Source: Trinickia fusca (lineage in GTDB: Bacteria; Pseudomonadota; Gammaproteobacteria; Burkholderiales; Burkholderiaceae). From it: DNA of 64,000 nt. The stretch covers positions 1 to 64,000 of the forward strand of contig NZ_RBZV01000008.1 of the NCBI RefSeq assembly GCF_003628145.1, written 5' to 3'. A program made the position numbers and the translations under genes. Below the pieces are notes generated by a model that saw only the letters and a program-made list of their open reading frames with translations, was not told the DNA's origin and did no database searches. Shown here in pieces: positions 37,492 through 46,366 of the stretch. Numbering within the stretch: the first letter of the stretch is position 1; each line of letters opens with the position of its first letter.

Positions 37492-38502
37492 ATGACTCAT
37501 CGCCTTACGCCCGCCATCGCGTCGAAGTTCGCGAACCTCGCACTCGCCCACCTGACGCGCGAATACCCCAACAAACTCACGCACTCGCTCGCTGGCCCTG
37601 AGGACGTGCAAAGCCCGCGCGCCCTTCATCCGATCTTTTACGGCAGCTATGACTGGCACTCGTGCGTGCACGGGTACTGGCTCGTCCTTCACTTGCTCGC
37701 TCGCTATCCCGATCTGCCCGAAGCCGAGCGCATCGTCGCCGTCGTCGACACGCATTTCACCGATGCCAACGTCGCGGGCGAAGCACTGTATCTGAGCCAC
37801 CCTCACAATCTCGGCTTCGAGCGCCCTTACGGCTGGGGCTGGCTGCTCGCGCTCGCGCATCAGCTGCATACGATGGAGACACCGGCGGCAAAGCGCTGGT
37901 CCCAAACGCTCGCGCCGCTGACGGAGATCTTCGTCGACCGCTTCTCCGAGTTCCTGCCGAAAGCGACTTATCCGCTGCGTGTCGGCACGCATTTCAACAC
38001 CGCGTTCGCTCTATCGCTGGCGCTCGATTTTGCGCAGGCCACATCGCGCGATGCACTCGCCGAGTTGATCGTCGACACGGCCAAACGCTGGCACACAAAT
38101 GATGTCGACTGTCAGGCATGGGAGCCGAGTGGCGATGAGTTTCTTTCGCCGGCATTGATGGAAGCCGAGTTGATGCGCCGCGTGCTCGCACCGCGCGAAT
38201 TCGAGGCGTGGTTCACGAGGTTCTTGCCGCACCTTTCCGAAAGCAAGCCGGCCACGCTGTTTGCGCCGGCTACCGTCAGCGATCGCACCGATGGCAAGAT
38301 CGCCCATCTCGACGGCCTGAATCTGAGCCGTGCCTGGTGCTTGCGCTCACTGGCTGGCGCCCTGTCTGAAAGCGACGCGCGCGCCGTGCTGCTACGCGAA
38401 AACGCCGAGCGTCATCTCGACGCCGCGCTCGAGCATGTGGCCGGCGACTACATGGGCGAGCATTGGCTCGCGACGTTCGCCCTGCTTGCGCTGGAGGCTT
38501 GA
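37492..38502 (+). CDS. DUF2891 family protein
   Basis: This 336-aa cytosolic-looking protein has no signal peptide or membrane segment. Segments such as HPIFYGSYDWHSCVHGYW and FERPYGWGWLLALA, with conserved His, Trp and aromatic residues, match what I recall of DUF2891, an uncharacterised family with an alpha/alpha-toroid look. No biochemical role is known to me, and neighbouring genes do not suggest one. The start at 37492 gives a plausible N-terminus. It is flanked by the liu regulator and a small secreted protein, and it appears monocistronic with a terminator-like hairpin after it. Confidence 0.75.
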   Translation: MTHRLTPAIASKFANLALAHLTREYPNKLTHSLAGPEDVQSPRALHPIFYGSYDWHSCVHGYWLVLHLLARYPDLPEAERIVAVVDTHFTDANVAGEALYLSHPHNLGFERPYGWGWLLALAHQLHTMETPAAKRWSQTLAPLTEIFVDRFSEFLPKATYPLRVGTHFNTAFALSLALDFAQATSRDALAELIVDTAKRWHTNDVDCQAWEPSGDEFLSPALMEAELMRRVLAPREFEAWFTRFLPHLSESKPATLFAPATVSDRTDGKIAHLDGLNLSRAWCLRSLAGALSESDARAVLLRENAERHLDAALEHVAGDYMGEHWLATFALLALEA

Positions 38503-38513
38503 AATAGCGGCGC

Positions 38514-38535
38514 AATCGCCTTTAAGCGATTTTTA
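38514..38535 (+). terminator. Rho-independent terminator after the DUF2891 gene
   Basis: Stem AATCGC/GCGATT (6 bases) with loop CTTTAA is followed by TTTAA, starting 11 bases after the stop codon. The structure is short but well placed. Confidence 0.55.
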
Positions 38536-38674
38536 AGCCTCGACGCCTAGTTTTTTAGTTGCCGCCCAGGCGCGGACAATCGAACGCAATCGAACGGTCT
38601 GACAGCCTGGTTCGCGCCATCAGCGCCGCGGCCGTCACCATGACGTCGCTGTCTTCATTACGAGGAGGACCGCT

Positions 38675-38971
38675 ATGTCGCACTCAACGATCGTCACTTT
38701 CAGTGCCGCAGTCATCAGCGCGCTCATCGCCACTTCTGCTGCAGCGGCCAGCCCGACCAAGCTGGCCATGCTCGATCCGCCGCACGCGGGCCCGCCCGCT
38801 TCGAATACGGAAGGCGGAATCCTGCGCATAAAGGGCCTGACGCCCTACGCCATGCATCGCGCGCAATCCACGTTGTTCGGCCCCGAGCATGTGCCGGCCT
38901 GGACAGTCAAACATCTACCCGCCAACGATACGACGACACCTCTGCGAGGCAAACGCTTTCATTTCTATTGA
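38675..38971 (+). CDS. Small secreted protein of unknown function
   Basis: This 98-aa protein is preceded by a strong ribosome site (GAGGAGGACC), making it one of the best-supported starts nearby. A clear signal peptide (TIVTFSAAVISALIATSAAAA) precedes a ~70-residue mature part that is Pro/His-rich and ends in RGKRFHFY. No domain, Cys pair or metal motif is recognised. It is probably periplasmic or secreted. No family assignment is offered. Confidence 0.7.
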   Translation: MSHSTIVTFSAAVISALIATSAAAASPTKLAMLDPPHAGPPASNTEGGILRIKGLTPYAMHRAQSTLFGPEHVPAWTVKHLPANDTTTPLRGKRFHFY

Positions 38972-39029
38972 CGGCGATCGCGGTGCAGGACAGGAACGAA
39001 CGCCCGCGCTGCTCAAACCGATTAACCGC

Positions 39030-39605
39030 TCACTCGGGAAACGGCAACGGCGCACTCGCGTCGTCGGCACGCATCGCGAAGACGTTCAGCGTCATCGATA
39101 CGAGCGCGTAGTAGCCGAGCACACCGACAAGTTCGACCGTCGTTCGATGGCCGAAGCGCCGCACCGTGGCCTCGAACGTCGCATCCGAGACGCGCCGCGT
39201 TTCATACAGCTCTGTCGCGAACGCGTAGATCAGCGCATCGTCGGCATGGGCGAACTCGGGCCGGCGCCCTGCACGCAACGCCTCGGCAACCGATTCGGGC
39301 ACCCCTTCGCTCAGCGCAATCGGGCAGTGAATCTGCCACTCGGCCTGTGCGCGCCAGTGCGCAGCGGTGACGAGAATCGCAAGCTCGGATAGCCGTGCCG
39401 GAAGGCCGGTCCGGTACCGGCAATACGCGCCGAGCCGCTGTGCATGGTCGGCGAGTTCCGGGCTTGCGATCCACGCCAGAAACGGGCCGCTCAAGCTGCC
39501 TCGCGGGCCCGAGAGGATCTCGTCGAGCACCGCCTGCTGTTCGTTCGTTGCGCTTGCCGCATGAAATTCCGGCAGACGCGGGGCATGCGTGTTGGTGTCG
39601 GTCAT
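39030..39605 (-). CDS. Carboxymuconolactone decarboxylase (CMD/AhpD-like) family protein
   Basis: This 191-aa protein has the CMD fold signature: FLAWIASPELADHAQRLGAYCRYRTGLPARLSELAILVTAAHW, spread over residues 42-86, then AEWQIHCPIALSEGV. The CxxC pair of AhpD-type peroxidase partners is absent, with only single Cys residues at the corresponding helix, so thiol-disulfide activity is unlikely. It may be a lactone-decarboxylase-like or non-redox member. The start at 39605 is used; an upstream ATG at 39659 would sit 7 bases after the aminotransferase stop and is an alternative. It follows that gene in the same direction and is probably cotranscribed. Confidence 0.8.
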   Translation of the reverse strand: MTDTNTHAPRLPEFHAASATNEQQAVLDEILSGPRGSLSGPFLAWIASPELADHAQRLGAYCRYRTGLPARLSELAILVTAAHWRAQAEWQIHCPIALSEGVPESVAEALRAGRRPEFAHADDALIYAFATELYETRRVSDATFEATVRRFGHRTTVELVGVLGYYALVSMTLNVFAMRADDASAPLPFPE

Positions 39606-39666
39606 GGTATCGGCGGTCGTTGGTAGTTGAGCGGCGCTCGTATGTTTGAATGCCGGCACGGGTCAG

Positions 39667-41010
39667 TCAGGATGTCGTCGCGCGAAACGGTGCCAAGGCG
39701 GCTTCGATCGCATCGCCAAGACGTTCGACGATGCGTTCGATATCCTCGCACGTACAAATGTAGGGCGGTGCAAGCAGCACGTGATCGCCGCGCCACCCAT
39801 CGACGGTACCGCCCATCGGATAGACCATCAAGCCGCGCGCCATCGCTTCCCGCTTGATGGCCACGTGCAGTGCGCGCTCAGGCGCGAACGGCGTCTTGCT
39901 GACGACATCCTCGACGAGCTCGATGCCGACGAACAGGCCGCGGCCTCGAATATCGCCGATATGCGCGTGACCCGCGAAGCGCTCACGCAGCGATGCGCGC
40001 AATTGCATGCCGCGTTCGCGGACGTTCGCCAGCAGATTCTCCTCGACGATCACGCGCTGCACCTCGAGCGCAGCGGCGCACGCGATGGCATGGCCGATGT
40101 AGGTGTGCCCGTGCTGAAAGAACCCGGAGCCGCCGACGATCGCATCGTAGAGCCGTTCATTCACCAGCACGGCACCGATCGGCTGATAGCCGGCGCCAAG
40201 GCCTTTGGCGACGGTCAGCAGATCCGGTGCAATCGCCTCTTCCTCGCAAGCGTAAAGATGGCCCGTGCGCCCCATGCCGCACATGACTTCGTCGAGAATC
40301 AGCAATACGCCGTACTTGTCGCACACGGCGCGAATCCGGCGGAAATAGTCGGCTACGGGCGGCACCGCGCCGAGTGTTGCGCCAACGACCGTTTCGGCAA
40401 CAAATGCCGCGACGGTATCGGGCCCGAGCGCCACGATCGTTTGTTCGAGCTCGTCGGCCAGACGCTGCACGTAGGCTTCGTCCGTCTCCCCGGCGAGCCG
40501 TTCGCGATAGGCATAGCAGGGGCTCACATGATGCGCTTCGATCAAGAGCGGCTCGAACGGCGCACGCCGCCGCGCATTACCGCCGATCGCCAGCGCACCC
40601 AGCGTGTTGCCGTGATAGCTCTGACGGCGCGCGACGATATGCCGGCGTTCGGGTTGACCTATCTCGACGAAATATTGCCGCGCCAGCTTGAGCGCTGCCT
40701 CCATCGCCTCTGAGCCACCCGACACGAAGTAGACATACGCCAGCCCTGCGGGCGCGCGCTCCACGAGATGTCGTGCCAGCGCTTCCGCGGGTTCCGTCGT
40801 GAAGAACGAGGTGTGGGCATAGGCCAGCTTACGCGCCTGTTGCTCGATCGCCTCGACGATGCGGGGATGACTGTGCCCGAGGCAGGAGACTGCTGCCCCA
40901 CCCGACGCGTCGATATAACGCTTGCCCATTGCATCGATGATTTCGATGCCATCCCCAGTGACGGCGACCGGTAGCGTCTGCCTTGGTGCACGATGAAAAA
41001 TGGCGGTCAT
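39667..41010 (-). CDS. Class III pyridoxal-phosphate aminotransferase
   Basis: This 447-aa fold-type I enzyme uses an amino acid or omega-amine donor; the substrate cannot be read from sequence. Motifs include GSEAMEAALKLARQY, SYHGNTLGALAIGG, the PLP-contacting Asp240 (LILDEV) and the Schiff-base Lys269 (TVAKGLGAGYQPIGA). The start at 41010 matches the usual MTAIFHR beginning; ATG at 41022 is also possible, with AGAGG just upstream. An operator-like palindrome (41061-41074) lies about 50 bases upstream and is repeated at the adjacent RpiR regulator gene, implying regulation by that protein. Confidence 0.88.
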   Translation of the reverse strand: MTAIFHRAPRQTLPVAVTGDGIEIIDAMGKRYIDASGGAAVSCLGHSHPRIVEAIEQQARKLAYAHTSFFTTEPAEALARHLVERAPAGLAYVYFVSGGSEAMEAALKLARQYFVEIGQPERRHIVARRQSYHGNTLGALAIGGNARRRAPFEPLLIEAHHVSPCYAYRERLAGETDEAYVQRLADELEQTIVALGPDTVAAFVAETVVGATLGAVPPVADYFRRIRAVCDKYGVLLILDEVMCGMGRTGHLYACEEEAIAPDLLTVAKGLGAGYQPIGAVLVNERLYDAIVGGSGFFQHGHTYIGHAIACAAALEVQRVIVEENLLANVRERGMQLRASLRERFAGHAHIGDIRGRGLFVGIELVEDVVSKTPFAPERALHVAIKREAMARGLMVYPMGGTVDGWRGDHVLLAPPYICTCEDIERIVERLGDAIEAALAPFRATTS

Positions 41011-41060
41011 GGCGGCATGCACCTCTCGACATCAAATGGATCACAAAACCATTCTATCGC

Positions 41061-41074
41061 AACATTTGTTGTTG
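41061..41074. promoter_or_regulatory. Operator-like palindrome upstream of the aminotransferase
   Basis: The core CAACATTTGTTG has arms CAACA and TGTTG around two bases, and it contains the decamer CATTTGTTGT. The same decamer recurs twice at the start of the RpiR-type regulator gene (41987-41996 and, inverted, 42013-42022). The shared motif marks this as a candidate RpiR-regulator site. Confidence 0.6.
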
Positions 41075-41128
41075 AATCATGCCAGTCCGGCAAATACTGC
41101 CGCGTCCGCCGCATTCACGGCGCGTCAA

Positions 41129-41989
41129 TCACATCACATAGGCCCCGCTGCGCTGCAATTGCACCTCGGCCTTTTTCAGCGCGGTCACGGCGCGCGCGCC
41201 TTCGAGCGCGAGCAGATGCGCGACGAGCGATTCGGCCAATGCCGTAGCCGCCACGAGCGAGGGGAAGAACGAGGGGCTCTCGTGCGAGAAGAGCAACGTC
41301 TTGTCGGCCGCCAACGCAACCGGCGACACAGCGCTATCGGTCAGCGCGATCAGCTTGCCGCCGCGCTCGCGCACGGCCTTGGCGACGCGCACTGCTTCTG
41401 CCGAATACGGCGCAAAGCTCACGACGATCGTCGCGCTGTCTTTCGTGATGCTGCGCAGCTGCATCTCGAGCGTGCCGGCCTCGCCCGTCAACAGCGATAC
41501 CGACGAACGAAACAGCCGATAACCATAGACGAGCCCGAAGGCCACCTGATAGCACGACATGAAGCCCGCCACGTGCACGTGAGCCGCCTTGCGCAACAGA
41601 TCGGCCGTCTCGGTGATCAATGTCGTGTTTTGTGTCGTCGACACGTCGAGATTGTGTCGCTGTGCGGCGAGCAGATCGTGAGCGAGCGTCGCCTTGGCTT
41701 GCGGCTTCACGAGCGAGCGTGCGCGCTGGGCCAGCGGCTGAGGCCGCTTGCGCACGCGCGCCACGAACACGTCGCGCAATGCGTTCCAGCCAGGAAAGCC
41801 TAGCTGCTGCGCCAGCCGCACGAGCGCGGCGGGCTGCACGCCCGCCCGTTCGGCCACGGTGCGCATCGACGAAACGGCCACCTCTTCGGGGTGATCGAGC
41901 AGGAACGCCGCCCCCGCCTGAAACTGCGGGCTCAGTTCGGAAAAACGCTCGCGGATCAGCGCCGCGAGGGGTTCGTAGCGATCGGGCAT
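41129..41989 (-). CDS. RpiR/MurR-family transcriptional regulator (HTH + SIS)
   Basis: This 286-aa regulator has an N-terminal HTH_6-type domain (AVSSMRTVAERAGVQPAALVRLAQQLGF, residues 40-67) and a C-terminal SIS sugar-phosphate-binding domain from about residue 115. SIS domains usually bind phosphosugars, but the ligand here is unknown. ATG at 41989 is preferred; the longer frame needs a TTG. The start codon itself lies inside an inverted repeat (41987-42022), so autoregulation is likely. It is upstream of, and codirectional with, the aminotransferase, which carries a matching site. Confidence 0.88.
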   Translation of the reverse strand: MPDRYEPLAALIRERFSELSPQFQAGAAFLLDHPEEVAVSSMRTVAERAGVQPAALVRLAQQLGFPGWNALRDVFVARVRKRPQPLAQRARSLVKPQAKATLAHDLLAAQRHNLDVSTTQNTTLITETADLLRKAAHVHVAGFMSCYQVAFGLVYGYRLFRSSVSLLTGEAGTLEMQLRSITKDSATIVVSFAPYSAEAVRVAKAVRERGGKLIALTDSAVSPVALAADKTLLFSHESPSFFPSLVAATALAESLVAHLLALEGARAVTALKKAEVQLQRSGAYVM

Positions 41990-42022
41990 TTGTTGTTTCG
42001 CAAGAAAAATCGACAACAAATG
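41987..42022. promoter_or_regulatory. Inverted repeat at the rpiR-type regulator start
   Basis: Perfect 10-base arms CATTTGTTGT (41987-41996) and ACAACAAATG (42013-42022) are separated by 16 bases and overlap the start codon and leader. The arms equal the motif before the aminotransferase gene. This fits binding of a dimer or tetramer for autorepression. Confidence 0.65.
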
Positions 42023-42071
42023 TTATCACCGGCGCCTAACCCCTCCCCCGTGCTCGCGCCTTGCCATGTGC

Positions 42072-44357
42072 CTACAGCAATGCGACGACGCGCGCGTCGC
42101 CCTCCTCGGCCGACGCCACCACCTTGCCGCCGACGCGAGCGAACAGAATCGATACGTGCTTCTCGCCGACGCGCAGATTTTGCAGTTCGAGCCAGTCGAT
42201 GCCTTCGGGCAGCGCCGGCTGTTCGATCCGCACTTCGCCGCGCGCCGCGTCGATCGTCACACCCAGACACGCCTCGAGCATCATGAACGGCGCACCCGCA
42301 GCCCATGCTTGTGGCAGGCACGCGACCGGATAGGCGGTCGGCGGTTCGCCGCGACGGCGCGGAAGGCCGCAGAACAGCTCCGGCAGACGCATATCGAAGC
42401 TCACCGCCGCCTCGAACAGCGCCTGGAGCAGCCGCACCGCGGCCTGCTTCTCGCCGTAGCGCGCGAGCCCCCGCGCGCACAGCGCATTGTCGTGTGGCCA
42501 CACCGATCCGTTGTGGTACGCCATCGGATTGAAGCGCGGCTGATCGGCAGCCAGCGTCCGCACGCCCCAGCCCGTGTGAAACAGTGTCGATCCGAGCCGG
42601 CGCGCCACGGCTTCGCCACGCGTGCGTGACGGCAGACCGAATGCCAGCAGGTGCCCCGCGTTCGACGCCAGCACGCGGCACAGATCGCCGTGCCCGTCGA
42701 GCGCGATGCCGTAAAAGTTCAGATCAGGCATCCAGAACAGCGCCTCGACGCGCTCGCGCAGCGCGGTGGCGCGCTCGGCATAACGCGCCGCGTCGTCGTC
42801 GAGCCCGCGACGCTTGGCGAACCGCGCCATCGTATCGAAGGCCTCGCACGCGTAAGCCTGCACCTCGACGAGCGCGATCGGCCCCTCGGGCATGCGCCCG
42901 TCGGCATGGAACACGGAATCGTGGCTGTCCTTCCACCCTTGATTGGCGAGCCCGCGTGTGGACGCACATTGATAGTCGACAAGCCCATACGGATTCTTGT
43001 CGCACACGCGCGCGACCCATTGCGCGGCGCGCTCGAGCGCGGGCCACAGCTCGGCGATCAGCACCTCGTCGCCGGTGCGCGCCTCATAGGCGCCGGCCAA
43101 CGCGATGAACAGCGGCGTCGTGTCCACCCCACCGTAGTACAGCGCAAACGGCACCTCGCCCGTCGCGGCCATCTCGCTCTTGCGCATCTCGTGCATGATC
43201 TTGCCCGTGGCGGCATCGCGGAACGCCGAATCCTCGCGCGCCTGATGCTCGGCAAGAAAACGCAGCACGCCGCGCGCCAGCCACGGCTGCAACCACAATG
43301 TCTGCAGCGACGTGATGACCGCATCGCGCCCGAACGGCGTCGAGAACCACGGAATGCCGGCATACGGATAGGGGCCGGACGGCAGATCGGTCGTCAACAA
43401 GCTAAGGTCTGCGAACGAACGGTCGAGCCACGCATTGAACAGCGGATTGCTCGAGCGCAGACGCGCCGTCGAACGGCGGCGCTCGCGCATCGACAGGTGC
43501 GAATTGGCCAGCGCGGCGCGGACGGCGGCGCGCCCCACGCGCGGACGCACGGCGTCGATCTGCGTCAGATGCACGACCGACGCGCTGTGCGGCGGCTGTG
43601 CGACGTGCACGCTGGGCGGCGCGCTGCCTTGCGCGGCCGGCAACGGGCGCGCTTGGGCCGCCACGGAAAGATAAATCGACACGCACGCTTGGGCAGACAG
43701 CTGCACCGAATAGTCCGCGCGATCGGCGAACAAATGCTTGGGCTCGGGCGAAAATGCGATGTGCACGTTGCGTTCGACTTCATCGAGGCCGACATAGCGC
43801 AACTGCACTTGCCCCTGCAACACGCGCGGCGGCTCGAACGTACCGTGCTTGCCCCGCTTCATGCCGCGCACTTCGAACATGTCCTTGAAGTCGCTCGCGA
43901 ATGAAATCGACAGCGGGACGACCGCATCGCTCGAGCCGTAATTCGTCAGTTGGATCGCTTCGTACAGCACGGTGCCGCACAGCACGCGCAGACGCTCGAC
44001 GTGAATGACGCCCTCGGGCATGCCCTCGCCGCCGAGCGGCGGCAACGGGCGATTCGTCAGATGGGCGGTAAACGAGGTGTTGTCGCTGCTGACGCTGCCC
44101 GAGAGCAGCGAGGGCGCACGCCCGCCGAACGTGAGCCGCAGCTGTGACAGCATGCGTGTGTCGTTGACGAACAGGCCATCGTCGTGGCCGTTGATGTCGC
44201 CGAGCGGATCGTTGACGACAAAGGTGTCGCCCGATTTCAGAACGTATTGGCTCGAACGCGCAATGTAAGGATTCTCGGGCGCAATGAACACGCCATCGGG
44301 TTCGTGATCGAGCGGCGCCCCGCTCTCGGTCGTCCTCTCGCTTACGTCGGTATCCAT
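42072..44357 (-). CDS. Glycogen-debranching-type amylo-alpha-1,6-glucosidase family protein
   Basis: This 761-aa protein has an N-terminal beta-sandwich domain (YVLKSGDTFVVNDPLGDI, FVNDTRMLSQLRL) as in GDE N-terminal domains. A C-terminal alpha/alpha six-hairpin glycosidase domain follows, with PYAGIPWFSTPFGRDAVIT, KIMHEMRKSEMA, YYGGVDTTPLFI and YHNGSVWPHDNAL segments. It probably acts on alpha-glucan or trehalose-related oligosaccharides in the cytoplasm. ATG at 44357 with GGAG upstream is chosen; the longer frame runs through low-similarity sequence. It is transcribed alone, ending 82 bases before the rpiR-type gene start. Confidence 0.88.
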   Translation of the reverse strand: MDTDVSERTTESGAPLDHEPDGVFIAPENPYIARSSQYVLKSGDTFVVNDPLGDINGHDDGLFVNDTRMLSQLRLTFGGRAPSLLSGSVSSDNTSFTAHLTNRPLPPLGGEGMPEGVIHVERLRVLCGTVLYEAIQLTNYGSSDAVVPLSISFASDFKDMFEVRGMKRGKHGTFEPPRVLQGQVQLRYVGLDEVERNVHIAFSPEPKHLFADRADYSVQLSAQACVSIYLSVAAQARPLPAAQGSAPPSVHVAQPPHSASVVHLTQIDAVRPRVGRAAVRAALANSHLSMRERRRSTARLRSSNPLFNAWLDRSFADLSLLTTDLPSGPYPYAGIPWFSTPFGRDAVITSLQTLWLQPWLARGVLRFLAEHQAREDSAFRDAATGKIMHEMRKSEMAATGEVPFALYYGGVDTTPLFIALAGAYEARTGDEVLIAELWPALERAAQWVARVCDKNPYGLVDYQCASTRGLANQGWKDSHDSVFHADGRMPEGPIALVEVQAYACEAFDTMARFAKRRGLDDDAARYAERATALRERVEALFWMPDLNFYGIALDGHGDLCRVLASNAGHLLAFGLPSRTRGEAVARRLGSTLFHTGWGVRTLAADQPRFNPMAYHNGSVWPHDNALCARGLARYGEKQAAVRLLQALFEAAVSFDMRLPELFCGLPRRRGEPPTAYPVACLPQAWAAGAPFMMLEACLGVTIDAARGEVRIEQPALPEGIDWLELQNLRVGEKHVSILFARVGGKVVASAEEGDARVVALL

Positions 44358-44490
44358 TATCGTGTCGCTCCTGCCGTTGGCTTGCTTCGATTGTATAAAG
44401 CGCGGCGGGAACGGGAAGGGTAAGCGCCGCTTTGCCGCCCCCTGATACGCCAATCCGTTGCGCAAATACAATGCCCGCCGGCCACTTCTA

Positions 44491-45348
44491 CTAGCCGGCG
44501 TCGCGCACGAACTCGTCTACATACCGGTTGAACGCCGACGGATGAGCGAGATTCATGCCGTGGGATGCACCGCGCACCGTCTGCCGCTCGACATCGGGCA
44601 ACCAGGTCTCGAGCGCGGCGACATTGCGGCGGAAGATCTCGGGGCTCTTCTCGCCATCGATCAGCAGCGTCCGGTGCCGCATCGTCGACGCCGCTTCGTA
44701 CGTGTAGGCCGGCAGCGGATCCTGGAATTGCCGTGGCAGCGTCGCAGCGTTGTCGAGCGCCATCGTGCGAAAGGCCATCGTACTCTTCTGCCATGAACCG
44801 ACACGGCTCACCGAGTCGACGAACAGCTGCACACCGGCCTCGGTCTCGCCCGACTCGATCAATTGGGCTGCCCGTGCGCGCAGCGGATTGACGGTGTCGG
44901 GCAGCACCGCGAGCGTCTGCCCCGGCATCTGCAGCGGGCCGCCGGGGTCGGCCAGCGTCAACGTGCGCACATGCTCGGCATGGCGCAAGCCGAATTGGTA
45001 CGCCACGCAGCCGCCGCGCGAATGCGCCACGACGTGCGCCGGCCCCGCGTCGAGCCGCTCGAGGAATTGCGCGAGCTCGTCGGCATGGACGCTCCAGCTG
45101 AACGGCTGGCTATCGGACAGGCCCGCGAGCGGCCAATAATGCGTGAGACTGACGGCGACGCACCGATAGCTCGCGGACAACCCCGCCAGTTGTGGCTGCC
45201 AGTAGCGGTAGTCGCACAGCGAGCCATGCACGAACAGCATCAGCGGGCCCGTGCCGCGCTCGACGTAAGGCATGCGCAAGCCGTTTGCCAACTCGATGAA
45301 ACGAACGTCGGCGTCTACTGCATCGAGGGAAGAAGGACGAGGGGACAT
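44491..45348 (-). CDS. Alpha/beta hydrolase
   Basis: This 285-aa serine hydrolase has the oxyanion region FVHGSLCDYRYW, nucleophile elbow AHSRGG (Ser within HSRGG), and a C-terminal GASHGMNL supplying the catalytic His; the acidic residue is near LIDGEKSP. No signal peptide is seen. The substrate is unknown; esterase, epoxide-hydrolase-like and enol-lactonase enzymes share this pattern. It starts 11 bases after the MOSC gene stop, so both are cotranscribed. That link to a molybdo-cofactor-related protein does not fix its function. Confidence 0.85.
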   Translation of the reverse strand: MSPRPSSLDAVDADVRFIELANGLRMPYVERGTGPLMLFVHGSLCDYRYWQPQLAGLSASYRCVAVSLTHYWPLAGLSDSQPFSWSVHADELAQFLERLDAGPAHVVAHSRGGCVAYQFGLRHAEHVRTLTLADPGGPLQMPGQTLAVLPDTVNPLRARAAQLIESGETEAGVQLFVDSVSRVGSWQKSTMAFRTMALDNAATLPRQFQDPLPAYTYEAASTMRHRTLLIDGEKSPEIFRRNVAALETWLPDVERQTVRGASHGMNLAHPSAFNRYVDEFVRDAG

Positions 45349-45359
45349 CGGCGCTCGGC

Positions 45360-46238
45360 TCAGTCTTCGAAGCGCAGTTGCGCGTCGACGTCCTGCCCCA
45401 GCGCCAGCATGCCCCCCGCGCCAGCCGCGACGACGGCGTTTTGCCCGAACGTCACCGCACCGTCGAGGCGGCTGTCTGCACGGTACGCACGGTACGTGCT
45501 CATCGTATCGGTCGGCTCATTGGGCCAGCGCGGATCGGGTGCGCCGGTCGCTTGATCGATATCCGGAACCGGGCAGCGCGCGCACGGCTTCACGATGCGC
45601 AACGACACTTCGTCAGCACCGGCCGCGACGACCAGCGTTTCGACGTAATCCTCTTCATACGCCTCGAGGCCCGTGATGACGACGTTGGGCCGGAAGCGGT
45701 TCATCGGAATCGAATCGACGCCCTGGCTGTCGAGGCGCTCATTGAGATCGTCGAGCGAGGCTTCGCCGATCACGAGCAGCGGATAGCCGTCGGCAAAGCG
45801 CGTCGGCGCCACGATGTTGCCGGTCCAGGCGCGACTCGCGATGCGCTCCGCTGCCGGGTCGAACCGCACGAGCCGCAGCGGTGTGCCCAGAAAATCGGAG
45901 AACCAGCGCGCGGCTTCGTCGCCGCAATCGAGAGCCGTTACCGTATCGCGCCAGACCGTCGCCGCCACGCGCGGCGCGTGGGCGAGCTGCTCGGCGTCGA
46001 GCGGCGTGCGCAGCGGCGGCATGCCCGGCGCTTGCACGACGAGCGCTCCGTCACCGAGCTCGGTCCGGATCAACGCCATGCGCGGCAGCACGCGCTGCGT
46101 CACGAAATAGCCGGTGCCGTCGACGAGCATCCAGTTGCGGTCGTACTCGAGACCGTACGGCAGCAGGCGCGCCTCGTTCAGCGCGATGCCCGCGCAGGAT
46201 TTGATGGGATAAATGTAGAGCTGACTAATGGCTGGCAT
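45360..46238 (-). CDS. MOSC-domain protein (YcbX-like, without ferredoxin tail)
   Basis: This 292-aa protein has an N-terminal MOSC beta-barrel (LYIYPIKSCAGIAL, YDRNWMLVD) and a C-terminal MOSC domain. The domain carries RFRPNVVI and the conserved Cys motif KPCARCPVPDID. Family members bind molybdenum cofactor and reduce N-hydroxylated compounds. E. coli YcbX carries an extra 2Fe-2S ferredoxin domain, which is absent here, so an external electron donor would be needed. The start at 46238 gives the usual N-terminus; the longer frame adds no domain. It is the first gene of a two-gene operon with an alpha/beta hydrolase. Confidence 0.87.
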   Translation of the reverse strand: MPAISQLYIYPIKSCAGIALNEARLLPYGLEYDRNWMLVDGTGYFVTQRVLPRMALIRTELGDGALVVQAPGMPPLRTPLDAEQLAHAPRVAATVWRDTVTALDCGDEAARWFSDFLGTPLRLVRFDPAAERIASRAWTGNIVAPTRFADGYPLLVIGEASLDDLNERLDSQGVDSIPMNRFRPNVVITGLEAYEEDYVETLVVAAGADEVSLRIVKPCARCPVPDIDQATGAPDPRWPNEPTDTMSTYRAYRADSRLDGAVTFGQNAVVAAGAGGMLALGQDVDAQLRFED

Positions 46239-46366
46239 GGCGGGGTATCGCGACTTCGATACGGATGGGGAAGCGCGATGGTACACCCCCTAGCCCCCTG
46301 CGTGAATGCAGCGGGGTCCGAACGCTCGCCGGCAGGCAGCGGCATCAAGCTGCGGAATCAGCGGGG

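Noticed and set aside
42651-43904. 417-codon plus-strand frame opposite the debranching enzyme
   Set aside because: It is an Arg/His-rich shadow of a well-supported glycosidase gene.
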